Below are positions 1 through 7,407 of a stretch of DNA of 64,000 nucleotides, one piece after another. Position numbers and translations under genes: made by a program. Position 1 is the stretch's first letter. Each line of letters begins with the position of its first letter. Below the pieces are notes generated by a model, which saw nothing but the letters and a program-made list of their open reading frames with translations, did no database searches and had not been told where the DNA came from. The DNA is from Rhizobium leguminosarum (GTDB taxonomy: Bacteria > Pseudomonadota > Alphaproteobacteria > Rhizobiales > Rhizobiaceae): assembly GCF_004123835.1 (NCBI RefSeq), contig NZ_MZMU01000002.1:411149-475148 (forward strand). Reading direction: 5' to 3'.

Positions 1-153
1 CCCGATCCGCGCTTCGCAGCGCTCGACAACGTTGTGCTCTATCCCCATCACGCCAGCGGTACCGAGGAAACGCGCGACAGGATGGCGCAATTGACGGTCG
101 ACAACCTTGCCGCCTTCTTCGCAGGCAGGCCGCTGCTGACGCCGGTCAACTGA
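1..153 (+). CDS. D-isomer-specific 2-hydroxyacid dehydrogenase, C-terminal end (partial)
   Basis: Only the last 50 codons are inside the window; the gene begins to the left. The end contains a [11 protein letters not shown] stretch, the conserved segment carrying the catalytic histidine of NAD(P)-dependent 2-hydroxyacid dehydrogenases (glyoxylate/hydroxypyruvate reductase type), followed by the family's usual short tail ([13 protein letters not shown]...). The family reduces 2-keto acids to 2-hydroxy acids in the cytoplasm. It converges on the GntR-type regulator that ends 28 bases downstream. It could belong to the sugar-acid region to its right, but the fragment is too short to give a substrate. 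Confidence 0.8.
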   Translation, partial: PDPRFAALDNVVLYPHHASGTEETRDRMAQLTVDNLAAFFAGRPLLTPVN

Positions 154-180
154 CCCGAGTGGAACCCACGGCGCCGCAGA

Positions 181-924
181 TCAGACGAAGTAGTCCGGGA
201 ACTCCTTCCGCAGGTCTTCCACTTTTGCGACGGTGCGGCTGAGATGCTCGCGGATTGCATCGACTGCACCCTGTTCGTCGCGAGCGGCAATGGCATCGAT
301 GATGGCATGGTGCCCATCGAGAATGCTGACGATCTTGCCCTTCTCGGGCAGATGCAGACGACGAATGCGCTCGAGATGGCCGGACCGCTCGCGTATCAAT
401 TGGTGGAGGCTACTGCGCTTGGCGCCTGCGAACAATGTCTGGTGAAAGAGCTCGTCGAGCTCCTGGAAGATCGCAATCTGATCGGCGTCGTCGGCGACTG
501 CCGACTGCATCTTGATGATCGACCGGGCGCGGGTAATGACGCTCGGATCAGGATCCGGATCGGTTGCGAGGCGGCGGCAAACCTCCGTTTCCAGTGCAAC
601 GCGAAGGAAATGTGCCTCGTAAATCTGCAGGACGTCGATCCTGGTCACCACAGTGCGGGACTGCGGATAAATGCGAACCAGACCCTCCTGTTTGAGAAGC
701 TGCAATGCGTCACGGATGGGAGTCTGGCTGACTTCATAAGTCTCTGTAAGTTCGGTGCGCGACAGCGTGGTGTCCGGCGGCAGCTGAATGGTGATGATGC
801 GCTTTCGCAGATCATCATAGACCCGCTGGACCGTACTGCCGGCGACGACCGGAAAACCGGGTGCAGTCAGGCCGAATGTGGAGGCAAATTGGGAATTCAT
901 ATGAGGCGTCCTTTTCGACTCCAT
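181..924 (-). CDS. GntR-family transcriptional regulator, FCD (FadR) subfamily
   Basis: A 247-residue protein with an N-terminal winged helix (about residues 30-95, with SQTPIRDALQLLKQEGL as the recognition-helix region) and an all-helical C-terminal FCD ligand-binding domain. FCD regulators usually bind organic or sugar acids with a metal ion and release DNA when ligand is bound. It is divergent from the sugar-acid operon starting at 1045, so it most likely controls that operon. Two palindromes lie between the two genes (969-1009). An alternative ATG at 900 would shorten the protein by 8 residues; the 924 ATG is kept but not proven. The effector is inferred to be a hexarate or an intermediate. 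Confidence 0.88.
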   Translation of the reverse strand: MESKRTPHMNSQFASTFGLTAPGFPVVAGSTVQRVYDDLRKRIITIQLPPDTTLSRTELTETYEVSQTPIRDALQLLKQEGLVRIYPQSRTVVTRIDVLQIYEAHFLRVALETEVCRRLATDPDPDPSVITRARSIIKMQSAVADDADQIAIFQELDELFHQTLFAGAKRSSLHQLIRERSGHLERIRRLHLPEKGKIVSILDGHHAIIDAIAARDEQGAVDAIREHLSRTVAKVEDLRKEFPDYFV

Positions 925-968
925 TCATAGCTTTGCACGACCTAATGCACAAGAACGCAAACTTTCCA

Positions 969-1009
969 TTGATATATATGTCAAACTAAAATATCAGTTT
1001 GGTCCAAAC
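969..1009. promoter_or_regulatory. Two palindromes in the GntR / sugar-acid operon divergent region
   Basis: Positions 969-984 form a 16-base near-perfect palindrome (TTGATATA / TATGTCAA, one mismatch per arm). Positions 997-1009 are a perfect odd palindrome, GTTTGG-T-CCAAAC, which overlaps a CAAACT...AGTTTG inverted repeat (982-1001). They sit 36-76 bases upstream of the GTG start at 1045 and between divergently read genes, where a GntR dimer would be expected to bind. Assigning them to the regulator at 181-924 is inference. Confidence 0.5.
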
Positions 1010-1044
1010 GCTGAGATAAGCAAGCGAAAAGGTGGGAGAAAGCC

Positions 1045-2781
1045 GTGACCGCGAGGAAAACCTACGAGCAATTGCGGTCCGCCCGATGGATGTTGCCGGA
1101 TGATCAGCGCTCGTTCGGCCACCGGTCGCGGACCATGCAGATGGGTTACGCGCCGGAGGATTGGCAGGGAAAGCCTATCATTGCGGTGATCAATACCTGG
1201 TCCGATGCGCAGCCGTGCCACATGCATTTCCGTGAACGCGCCGAATGGGTGAAACGGGGAATTCTTCAATCGGGCGGGTTCCCCATGGAACTGCCCGCTC
1301 TTTCCCTTTCCGAAAACTTCGTCAAGCCGACCACGATGCTCTATCGCAATATGCTGGCGATGGAGACCGAGGAACTGCTGCGCAGCCATCCTGTCGATGG
1401 CGCCGTTCTGATGGGTGGCTGCGACAAGACAACACCCGGCCTTGTCATGGGCGCAGTCAGCATGGGCATTCCCTTCATTTATCTCCCTGCCGGCCCGATG
1501 CTTCGCGGCAACTATGCCGGCAAGACGCTGGGCTCCGGTACCGACGGCTTCAAATATTGGGACGAGCGCCGCGCCGGCACGATCTCCCAGGAGGAGTGGC
1601 AAGGCATCGAAGGCGGAATCGCCCGCAGTTACGGTCATTGCATGACCATGGGCACGGCATCGACGATGACGGCGATCGCCGAGGCTATGGGATTGACGCT
1701 GCCGGGCGCATCCTCGATCCCCGCTGCCGACGCCAACCACCAGCGCATGTCGGCGGCCTGCGGCCGCCGCATCGTCGATATGGTGTGGGAGGATCTGACG
1801 CCGGAGCAGATTATCACGTCCGCGGCCGTCGACAATGCGGTCACGGTCGCCATGGCGACCGGCTGCTCCACCAATGCGATCATTCACCTGATCGCCATGG
1901 CGCGGCGCGCCGGCGTCCCGCTGGAGCTCGATGATCTCGATCGCATCGGTCGCACGACGCCGGTTCTCGCCAACATCCGGCCTTCCGGTTCGACCTACCT
2001 GATGGAGGACTTCTTTTATGCGGGTGGCTTGCGCGCCTTGATGAAGCAGCTCGGCGACAAGCTGGATCCCACTGCGATTACCGTCACGGGCAAACCCTTG
2101 GTGGACGGCCTCGACCAGGTGAAGATCTACAATGACGACGTTATCCGGCCATTGTCGAACCCGGTCTATCACGAAGGTTCGCTGGCCGTGCTCAAGGGGA
2201 ACCTGTGTCCCGACGGCGCGGTCATCAAGCCAGCGGCCTGCGACCCGAAATTCCATCGCCATTGCGGCCCGGCGCTGGTTGCCGATAGTTATGCGGAGAT
2301 GAAGAAGATCATCGATGATCCCGACTATCCGCTGACGCCGGACACGGTTCTCGTGCTCCGCAATGCCGGCCCCCAGGGCGGACCGGGCATGCCGGAATGG
2401 GGCATGATCCCGATGCCGAAGGCGCTGTTGAAGCTCGGCCTGCGCGACATGGTGCGTATCTCGGACGCCCGCATGTCCGGAACCAGTTTCGGCGCCTGCG
2501 TGCTGCATGTCGCACCGGAATCTTATATTGGCGGGCCTCTGGCACTGCTGAGGACGGGGGACATGGTCGAGCTTGATATTCCGGCACGCAGCCTCAATAT
2601 GCTGGTTTCCGAAGAAGAGATCACAGCGCGGCGTGCCGCTTGGGTGGCGCCGACGCGGCATTACGAGCGCGGTTACGGCTTTATGTTCTCCGGCCATATC
2701 GAACAGGCCGACAAAGGCTGCGACTTTGATTTCCTGACCACGGAATTCGGTGGCAAGACGCCGGAACCGGCCATCAACTGA
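1045..2781 (+). CDS. IlvD/Edd-family sugar-acid dehydratase
   Basis: A 578-residue iron-sulfur dehydratase of the dihydroxyacid/6-phosphogluconate dehydratase family. Three cysteines, C58 (QPCHMHF), C126 (MGGCDKTTPG) and C199 (YGHCMTMGTAST), are spaced exactly like the 2Fe-2S ligands reported for L-arabinonate dehydratases. The C-terminal SDARMSGTSFGACVLHV motif carries the serine proposed as base. The family turns aldonic acids into 2-keto-3-deoxy acids. The GTG start at 1045 follows a purine-rich GGTGGGAGAAAG ribosome site; no better ATG exists upstream. It is the first gene of the operon to 7222, separated from the next gene by 9 bases. The substrate is not readable; a pentonate or hexonate feeding the same lower pathway is likely. 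Confidence 0.88.
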   Translation: MTARKTYEQLRSARWMLPDDQRSFGHRSRTMQMGYAPEDWQGKPIIAVINTWSDAQPCHMHFRERAEWVKRGILQSGGFPMELPALSLSENFVKPTTMLYRNMLAMETEELLRSHPVDGAVLMGGCDKTTPGLVMGAVSMGIPFIYLPAGPMLRGNYAGKTLGSGTDGFKYWDERRAGTISQEEWQGIEGGIARSYGHCMTMGTASTMTAIAEAMGLTLPGASSIPAADANHQRMSAACGRRIVDMVWEDLTPEQIITSAAVDNAVTVAMATGCSTNAIIHLIAMARRAGVPLELDDLDRIGRTTPVLANIRPSGSTYLMEDFFYAGGLRALMKQLGDKLDPTAITVTGKPLVDGLDQVKIYNDDVIRPLSNPVYHEGSLAVLKGNLCPDGAVIKPAACDPKFHRHCGPALVADSYAEMKKIIDDPDYPLTPDTVLVLRNAGPQGGPGMPEWGMIPMPKALLKLGLRDMVRISDARMSGTSFGACVLHVAPESYIGGPLALLRTGDMVELDIPARSLNMLVSEEEITARRAAWVAPTRHYERGYGFMFSGHIEQADKGCDFDFLTTEFGGKTPEPAIN

Positions 2782-2790
2782 GGCACCACG

Positions 2791-3981
2791 ATGTTTGATC
2801 CCGATCGACGTACGATTCCCGCACAGCCTCCCAAGGCTGGCTTCGCTGCCGGTCCGTCCAAGCTGGACGCCATCCGATCGGTCACCCTGTCGCTCGTTTA
2901 CCTGCCTTTGGCGCGGCCGATCAGTGATGCCAAGGTTTTGACGGGCCGGCAGAAGCCGCTGACGCAGGTGGCCTTTCTATTTTGCGAGATCGTCTCCGAG
3001 GCCGGCCATAGCGGTCTCGGTTTCAGTTACTCGAAGCGGGCAGGCGGGCCTGCGCTTTATGCACATGCCTGCGAGCTTGCCGACAACCTGATCGGCGAAG
3101 ATCCCAACGATACCGCGCGCATCTGGGACAAACTCTGCTGGGCCGGGGCCTCGGTCGGCCGCTCCGGCATCGCGACCCAGGCAATCGCCGCCATCGACAT
3201 CTGCCTCTGGGACCTGAAGGCAAAACGCGCCGGCCTGCCGCTCGCAAAACTGCTTGGCGCTCATCGCGACAGTGTCGCCTGCTACAACACCTCCGGCGGC
3301 TTCCTGTCATCGAGCGTCGAGGAAATCCGCGATGCCATCGATCACTCGATCGCCTCCGGCATCGGCGGCATCAAGATCAAGGTTGGACAGCCGGACCCGA
3401 TGATCGACCTTCGCCGGCTTGATGCGGTGACCTGCCATATCGATGGCCGTGTTCCGCTGATGGTCGATGCAAACCAGCAATGGGACCGCACGACGGCCTT
3501 GCGCTTCGGCCGGCTGGTCGAGCCGCTCAATCTCGAATGGATCGAAGAGCCGCTCGATGCCTATGACGCCGAGGGCCATGCGGCACTGGCACGCGAACTC
3601 GCCACGCCGATCGCCACCGGCGAAATGCTGGCAAGCGCCGACGAGCACATGGCGCTGATCCGGGCCGATGCGGTCGACTTCATTCAGCCGGATGCGCCGC
3701 GTGTCGGCGGCATCACGCCCTTTTTGCGTATCTGCACACACGCCGAGGCGAAACGTATGCGCCTGGCCCCGCATTTCGCCATGGAAATCCATCTGCACTT
3801 GGCTGCCGCCTATGCGCATGAGCCGTGGGTAGAGCATTTCGATTGGCTGGCGCCACTGTTTAACGAACAACTCGATATCAAGGACGGTCGGATGATCGTG
3901 CCGGCCCGTCCGGGGCTTGGTTGCAGCTTGACGGGCAAAGCCCGTGACTGGACCGCGGAAACGCGCAGCTTCGGCGTCTGA
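2791..3981 (+). CDS. Mandelate racemase/enolase-superfamily L-talarate/galactarate dehydratase
   Basis: A 396-residue acid-sugar dehydratase with an N-terminal capping domain and a TIM barrel. Active-site residues fall at K195-x-K197 (KIKVG), metal ligands D226, E252 and E278, and the D301/H328 dyad (QPDAPRVGG and APHFAMEIHLHL). These positions coincide with those I recall for Salmonella L-talarate/galactarate dehydratase, and the QPDAPRVGG...APHFAMEIHLHL...HFDWLAPLFNEQL region is typical of that subgroup. Expected reaction: galactarate or L-talarate to 5-keto-4-deoxy-D-glucarate. The product is the substrate of the dehydratase encoded at 6317-7222, which supports the call. The ATG start follows the upstream stop by 9 bases. 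Glucarate as substrate is less likely from these motifs. Confidence 0.85.
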   Translation: MFDPDRRTIPAQPPKAGFAAGPSKLDAIRSVTLSLVYLPLARPISDAKVLTGRQKPLTQVAFLFCEIVSEAGHSGLGFSYSKRAGGPALYAHACELADNLIGEDPNDTARIWDKLCWAGASVGRSGIATQAIAAIDICLWDLKAKRAGLPLAKLLGAHRDSVACYNTSGGFLSSSVEEIRDAIDHSIASGIGGIKIKVGQPDPMIDLRRLDAVTCHIDGRVPLMVDANQQWDRTTALRFGRLVEPLNLEWIEEPLDAYDAEGHAALARELATPIATGEMLASADEHMALIRADAVDFIQPDAPRVGGITPFLRICTHAEAKRMRLAPHFAMEIHLHLAAAYAHEPWVEHFDWLAPLFNEQLDIKDGRMIVPARPGLGCSLTGKARDWTAETRSFGV

Positions 3982-4003
3982 ATGAGAACGAGGAGAAGGA
4001 AAT

Positions 4004-4714
4004 ATGAATCCCGCAACCCGTGAAAAACTGATGGGTGTCTCCGTGGCGACGCTCTGCTCGGCCCTGTTCAAGCGCGGCCTGAGAAACCAGACGATCCAGG
4101 ATGTTCGGCCGGTCCAGCCGAAGGGCCGCAATATGGTCGGACCGGCCTTCACGCTGCGCTACATGCCGGCGCGCGAGGACCGCAACGCGATGAACGTCTT
4201 TCGCAACCCGAAACATCCGCAACGGCTTGCGATCGAGACTTGCCCGGAAGGCGCTGTTCTGGTGATGGACAGCCGCAAGGATCCGCGTGCAGCCTCCGCC
4301 GGCGACATCCTGATTACCCGCCTGATGATGCGCGGCGGAGCCGGCGTCGTCACCGATGGCGGCTTCCGGGACGCCATGACGATCGGCGGCCTCGATATCC
4401 CCGCCTATCACCATCGTCCCTCCAGCCCGACGAACCTGACGCTGCACGAGGCAATCGACATCAATGTGCCGATAGGCTGTGGCGATGTGGCGGTCTTCCC
4501 GGGCGACATCATGGTTGGCGACGATGACAGCGTGATCGTCATCCCGGCTGAGATCGCCGACGAGATCGCCGATGAAGCGGTGGAGATGACCGCTTACGAG
4601 GATTTCGTCACCGAGCGCGTCAAGCAAGGTCATACGATCATTGGCCTCTACCCGGCCACCGACGAAAGCAATCTGACGCTCTTTGCCGAATGGCGAAAGG
4701 CAAACGGCCGCTAA
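4004..4714 (+). CDS. RraA-family protein (possible 4-hydroxy-4-methyl-2-oxoglutarate aldolase-like)
   Basis: A 236-residue RraA/dimethylmenaquinone-methyltransferase-fold protein. It has the GGAGVVTDGGFRD loop with R122-D123, the pair that binds metal-bound pyruvate in class II HMG/CHA aldolases. Members are either pyruvate aldolases or oxaloacetate decarboxylases, or RNase E regulators that lack this chemistry. Presence of the pair and the operon context favour an enzyme acting on a keto-acid intermediate. A clear GAGGAGAAGG ribosome site precedes the ATG. RraA-like genes recur in sugar-acid operons, but the role here is unknown; it could provide a side branch to pyruvate or remove a dead-end keto acid. 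Confidence 0.75.
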   Translation: MNPATREKLMGVSVATLCSALFKRGLRNQTIQDVRPVQPKGRNMVGPAFTLRYMPAREDRNAMNVFRNPKHPQRLAIETCPEGAVLVMDSRKDPRAASAGDILITRLMMRGGAGVVTDGGFRDAMTIGGLDIPAYHHRPSSPTNLTLHEAIDINVPIGCGDVAVFPGDIMVGDDDSVIVIPAEIADEIADEAVEMTAYEDFVTERVKQGHTIIGLYPATDESNLTLFAEWRKANGR

Positions 4715-4781
4715 GGTGACCCAACCTTGGACAACACTTCACGCATCAGGACGGAGTGAGGCTCCGCCGAGGAGAAGAACA

Positions 4782-6299
4782 ATGAGCTGGACCCCTTCAG
4801 GCAGGCATTTCATCGCCGGCGAGTGGATTGCCGGAACGACGACATTTCGGTCCGAGCCGGCGCATGGGCAGGCACATGACTTTGCGGTCGGCACAACGGA
4901 ACTGGTCGACCGCGCCTGCCGCGCTGCCGAAGCTGCTTTTGTAGCGTTTTCGGCAACGACACGCGAGGAGCGCGGCATTTTCCTCGAGGTAATAGCCGAG
5001 GAGATCGACAAGCGCGGCGAGGCCGTCACCCTCATAGGAACGCAGGAAACCGGGCTTCCGGAGGGCCGACTTAACGGCGAACGTGCTCGTACCACCGGCC
5101 AACTCAGACTGTTTGCCGACCATATCCGCAAGGGCGCGCATCTTGATGCGCGTATCGATGCGGCCCAACCCGATCGGCAACCGGCGCCGCGCCCCGAGAT
5201 CCGTCTGGTGCAACGGCCGATCGGCCCCGTCGCCGTCTTCGGCGCTTCGAATTTTCCGCTGGCATTCTCGACGGCCGGCGGCGATACGGCAGCCGCGCTT
5301 GCCGCGGGCTGCCCGGTCGTGGTGAAGGGACATTCAGCCCATCCCGGCACAGGTGAGATCATTGCCGAGGCGATTGCAGCCGCTATCGAGCGCACTGGAA
5401 TGCCGGCCGGCGTCTTCAGCCTGATCCAGGGCGGCCGCCGTGATGTCGGAACGGCTCTGGTGACGCATCCGGCCATCAAAGCCGTTGGCTTTACCGGTTC
5501 GCTTGCCGGTGGACGGGCGCTCTTCGACCTTTGCGCCCAGCGCCCTGAGCCGATCCCCTTTTTCGGGGAACTCGGCAGCGTTAATCCGATGTTCCTGCTG
5601 CCGGCCGCTACCGCTGCCAGGGCGGAGGCAATCGGTTCAGGCTGGGCCGGTTCAGTGACGCTTGGTGCCGGCCAGTTCTGCACCAAGCCCGGCATCGCCG
5701 TCGTCGTCGACGGGCCGGAGGCGGACAAGTTCACCAGTGCCGCCAAGGCAGCTCTTGAAAAGGTGGCGCCGCAGACGATGCTGACCAAAGGCATCGCCAC
5801 GGCCTATCACGAAGGTGTCGACAGGATGCGGGCAAGCAATGCTGTCGCGCCGGTTCTCGCTGCAGAGAATGCCGGCCGCGACGCCGCGCCGAACCTGTTC
5901 GAGACCAACGGCTCGGCCTGGCTTGCCGATCACTCGCTCAGCGAAGAGGTGTTCGGTCCTCTCGGCCTCGTGGTGCGCGTCGGCTCGCCTGAAGAGATGC
6001 TCGCCCTTGCCGAAAGCTTTCAGGGACAACTGACCGCGACGATCCATATGGACGACGCCGATCTTGGCCTTGCCCGCGACCTGCTGCCGATCCTCGAAAG
6101 GAAGGCGGGCAGATTGCTGGTCAATGGCTTCCCAACCGGCGTCGAGGTTGTCGATTCCATGGTGCATGGCGGACCCTACCCGGCCTCGACCAATTTCGGC
6201 GCGACCAGCGTCGGGACCATGTCGATCCGCAGGTTTCTGCGCCCCGTTGCCTACCAGAATTTCCCCGCCGACCTGTTGCCCCAAGACCTGCGCAACTGA
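4782..6299 (+). CDS. 2,5-dioxovalerate (alpha-ketoglutarate semialdehyde) dehydrogenase
   Basis: A 505-residue aldehyde dehydrogenase with catalytic C300 (GAGQFCTKPG) and general-base E263 (FFGELGSVNP). Length and these motifs match the NADP-dependent alpha-ketoglutarate semialdehyde dehydrogenase group. It oxidises 2,5-dioxopentanoate to 2-oxoglutarate, the last step of hexarate and non-phosphorylative pentose degradation. The reading frame is open from 4683, but ATG 4782 is chosen because GGAGAAG sits 5-11 bases upstream and the protein then begins MSWTPSGRHFIAGEW, the normal N-terminus; the longer version would overlap the RraA gene. It lies directly before the dehydratase that makes its substrate. 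Confidence 0.92.
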   Translation: MSWTPSGRHFIAGEWIAGTTTFRSEPAHGQAHDFAVGTTELVDRACRAAEAAFVAFSATTREERGIFLEVIAEEIDKRGEAVTLIGTQETGLPEGRLNGERARTTGQLRLFADHIRKGAHLDARIDAAQPDRQPAPRPEIRLVQRPIGPVAVFGASNFPLAFSTAGGDTAAALAAGCPVVVKGHSAHPGTGEIIAEAIAAAIERTGMPAGVFSLIQGGRRDVGTALVTHPAIKAVGFTGSLAGGRALFDLCAQRPEPIPFFGELGSVNPMFLLPAATAARAEAIGSGWAGSVTLGAGQFCTKPGIAVVVDGPEADKFTSAAKAALEKVAPQTMLTKGIATAYHEGVDRMRASNAVAPVLAAENAGRDAAPNLFETNGSAWLADHSLSEEVFGPLGLVVRVGSPEEMLALAESFQGQLTATIHMDDADLGLARDLLPILERKAGRLLVNGFPTGVEVVDSMVHGGPYPASTNFGATSVGTMSIRRFLRPVAYQNFPADLLPQDLRN

Positions 6300-6316
6300 A
6301 ACCGAGGAGTGCCAAA

Positions 6317-7222
6317 TTGATTGCCCCGACGGAACTTCGCGAGATCATTCGCAACGGCCTGCTGTCCTTTCCCGTCACCCCTTTCGATGCCGAGGACCGG
6401 TTTGCCCCCAGGCCGTTTTCAGCGCATCTGGAATGGCTGTCATCCTACCCCGTTGCCGGCCTGATCGTTGCCGGCGGCACCGGCGAGCTGTTCTCGCTGA
6501 CACCGGGTGAGGTGGTTGAGGTGGTAAAAGCCGCCCGCGCCGTGTCCGGCGATGCGCCCGTTATTGCCGGATGCGGCTACGGCACGCGCATTGCCTGCGA
6601 CATGGCGCGCGACATCGAGGCGGCCGGCGGCGACGGCATTCTTCTGCTGCCGCATTATCTGACCGAGGCGCCGGCAGATGGCATCGCCGCGCGTGTACGG
6701 GCCGTTTGCAAGGCCACCAATATGGGCGTCATCGTTTATAATCGTGGCCAGGCGCGGGTGTCGGCCGAGCAGCTTGCACAGCTTGCCGACGAATGCCCAA
6801 ATCTGATCGGCTTCAAGGACGGTACCGGCGACATCGATACGGTGCGCCGTGTCACGATCGCGCTCGGTGACCGGCTTTCCTATATCGGTGGCATGCCGAC
6901 ACATGAACTGTTTGCCCAGGCCTATCGCGGAGCCGGCATGCCGACCTATTCCTCGGCGGTCTTCAATTTCGTGCCTGAAACGGCATTGAAATTCCACAAG
7001 GCATTCCTTGCCGGTGACGACGCGGCCTGTGAGCAGATGCTGCGCGATTTCTACTATCCCTTTGCCCGTATTCGCGATCGCAAAGCCGGTTATGCGGTTT
7101 CCGCCGTCAAGGCAGGCGTTCGGTTGCGCGGCTTTGAGGCAGGACCAGTGCGGGCGCCGCTGACGGATCTCACCGACGAGGAAGTCGAGATGATGCGCGA
7201 ACTGATGGCTTCGGCCAGGTAA
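6317..7222 (+). CDS. kdgD: 5-dehydro-4-deoxyglucarate dehydratase
   Basis: A 301-residue DHDPS/N-acetylneuraminate-lyase-family enzyme. The Schiff-base lysine is K167 (GFKDGTGDI) and the conserved tyrosine is Y141 (VIVYNRG). The N-terminal GLLSFPVTPFD motif and the GTGELFSL phosphate/carboxylate loop are typical of KdgD. It dehydrates and decarboxylates 5-keto-4-deoxy-D-glucarate to 2,5-dioxopentanoate. The start is TTG at 6317, 8 bases after a GAGGAG site; no in-frame ATG fits. It closes the core operon; the 185 bases to the next gene contain only a possible operator. The pairing with the galactarate-type dehydratase and semialdehyde dehydrogenase completes a hexarate to 2-oxoglutarate route. 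Confidence 0.92.
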   Translation: MIAPTELREIIRNGLLSFPVTPFDAEDRFAPRPFSAHLEWLSSYPVAGLIVAGGTGELFSLTPGEVVEVVKAARAVSGDAPVIAGCGYGTRIACDMARDIEAAGGDGILLLPHYLTEAPADGIAARVRAVCKATNMGVIVYNRGQARVSAEQLAQLADECPNLIGFKDGTGDIDTVRRVTIALGDRLSYIGGMPTHELFAQAYRGAGMPTYSSAVFNFVPETALKFHKAFLAGDDAACEQMLRDFYYPFARIRDRKAGYAVSAVKAGVRLRGFEAGPVRAPLTDLTDEEVEMMRELMASAR

Positions 7223-7289
7223 AATGAAGCGTTCCAGACACGGTTGAGAGCTCCGCTCATCGGAGCGCCAGGGTTGAAGGTCGTCGCTA

Positions 7290-7303
7290 ACTAGTATATT
7301 AGT
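7290..7303. promoter_or_regulatory. Possible operator upstream of the binding-protein gene
   Basis: ACTAGTATATTAGT is an imperfect palindrome (ACTA...TAGT around an AT core) in the 185-base gap before the lipoprotein gene at 7408. It resembles the AT-centred palindrome at 969-984 in general form, so a second site for the same GntR regulator is possible. The similarity is weak and the link is inference. Confidence 0.3.
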
Positions 7304-7407
7304 GCACTTGTGCTTTGTAGAACTATGAGGAGCTAGATGCCGGAGCACCGGAAACGGGACGCAGATTCACTGTGAGGAGCGCCAATGGCGCATGGGAGGA
7401 GAACGAA

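Noticed and set aside
994..2697. 567-codon open frame antisense to the IlvD/Edd gene
   Set aside because: It is the mirror of a GC-rich real gene; composition is His/Arg/Gln-rich with no domain resemblance. Same reasoning for the long antisense frames at 7438-8832 and 10253-10768.
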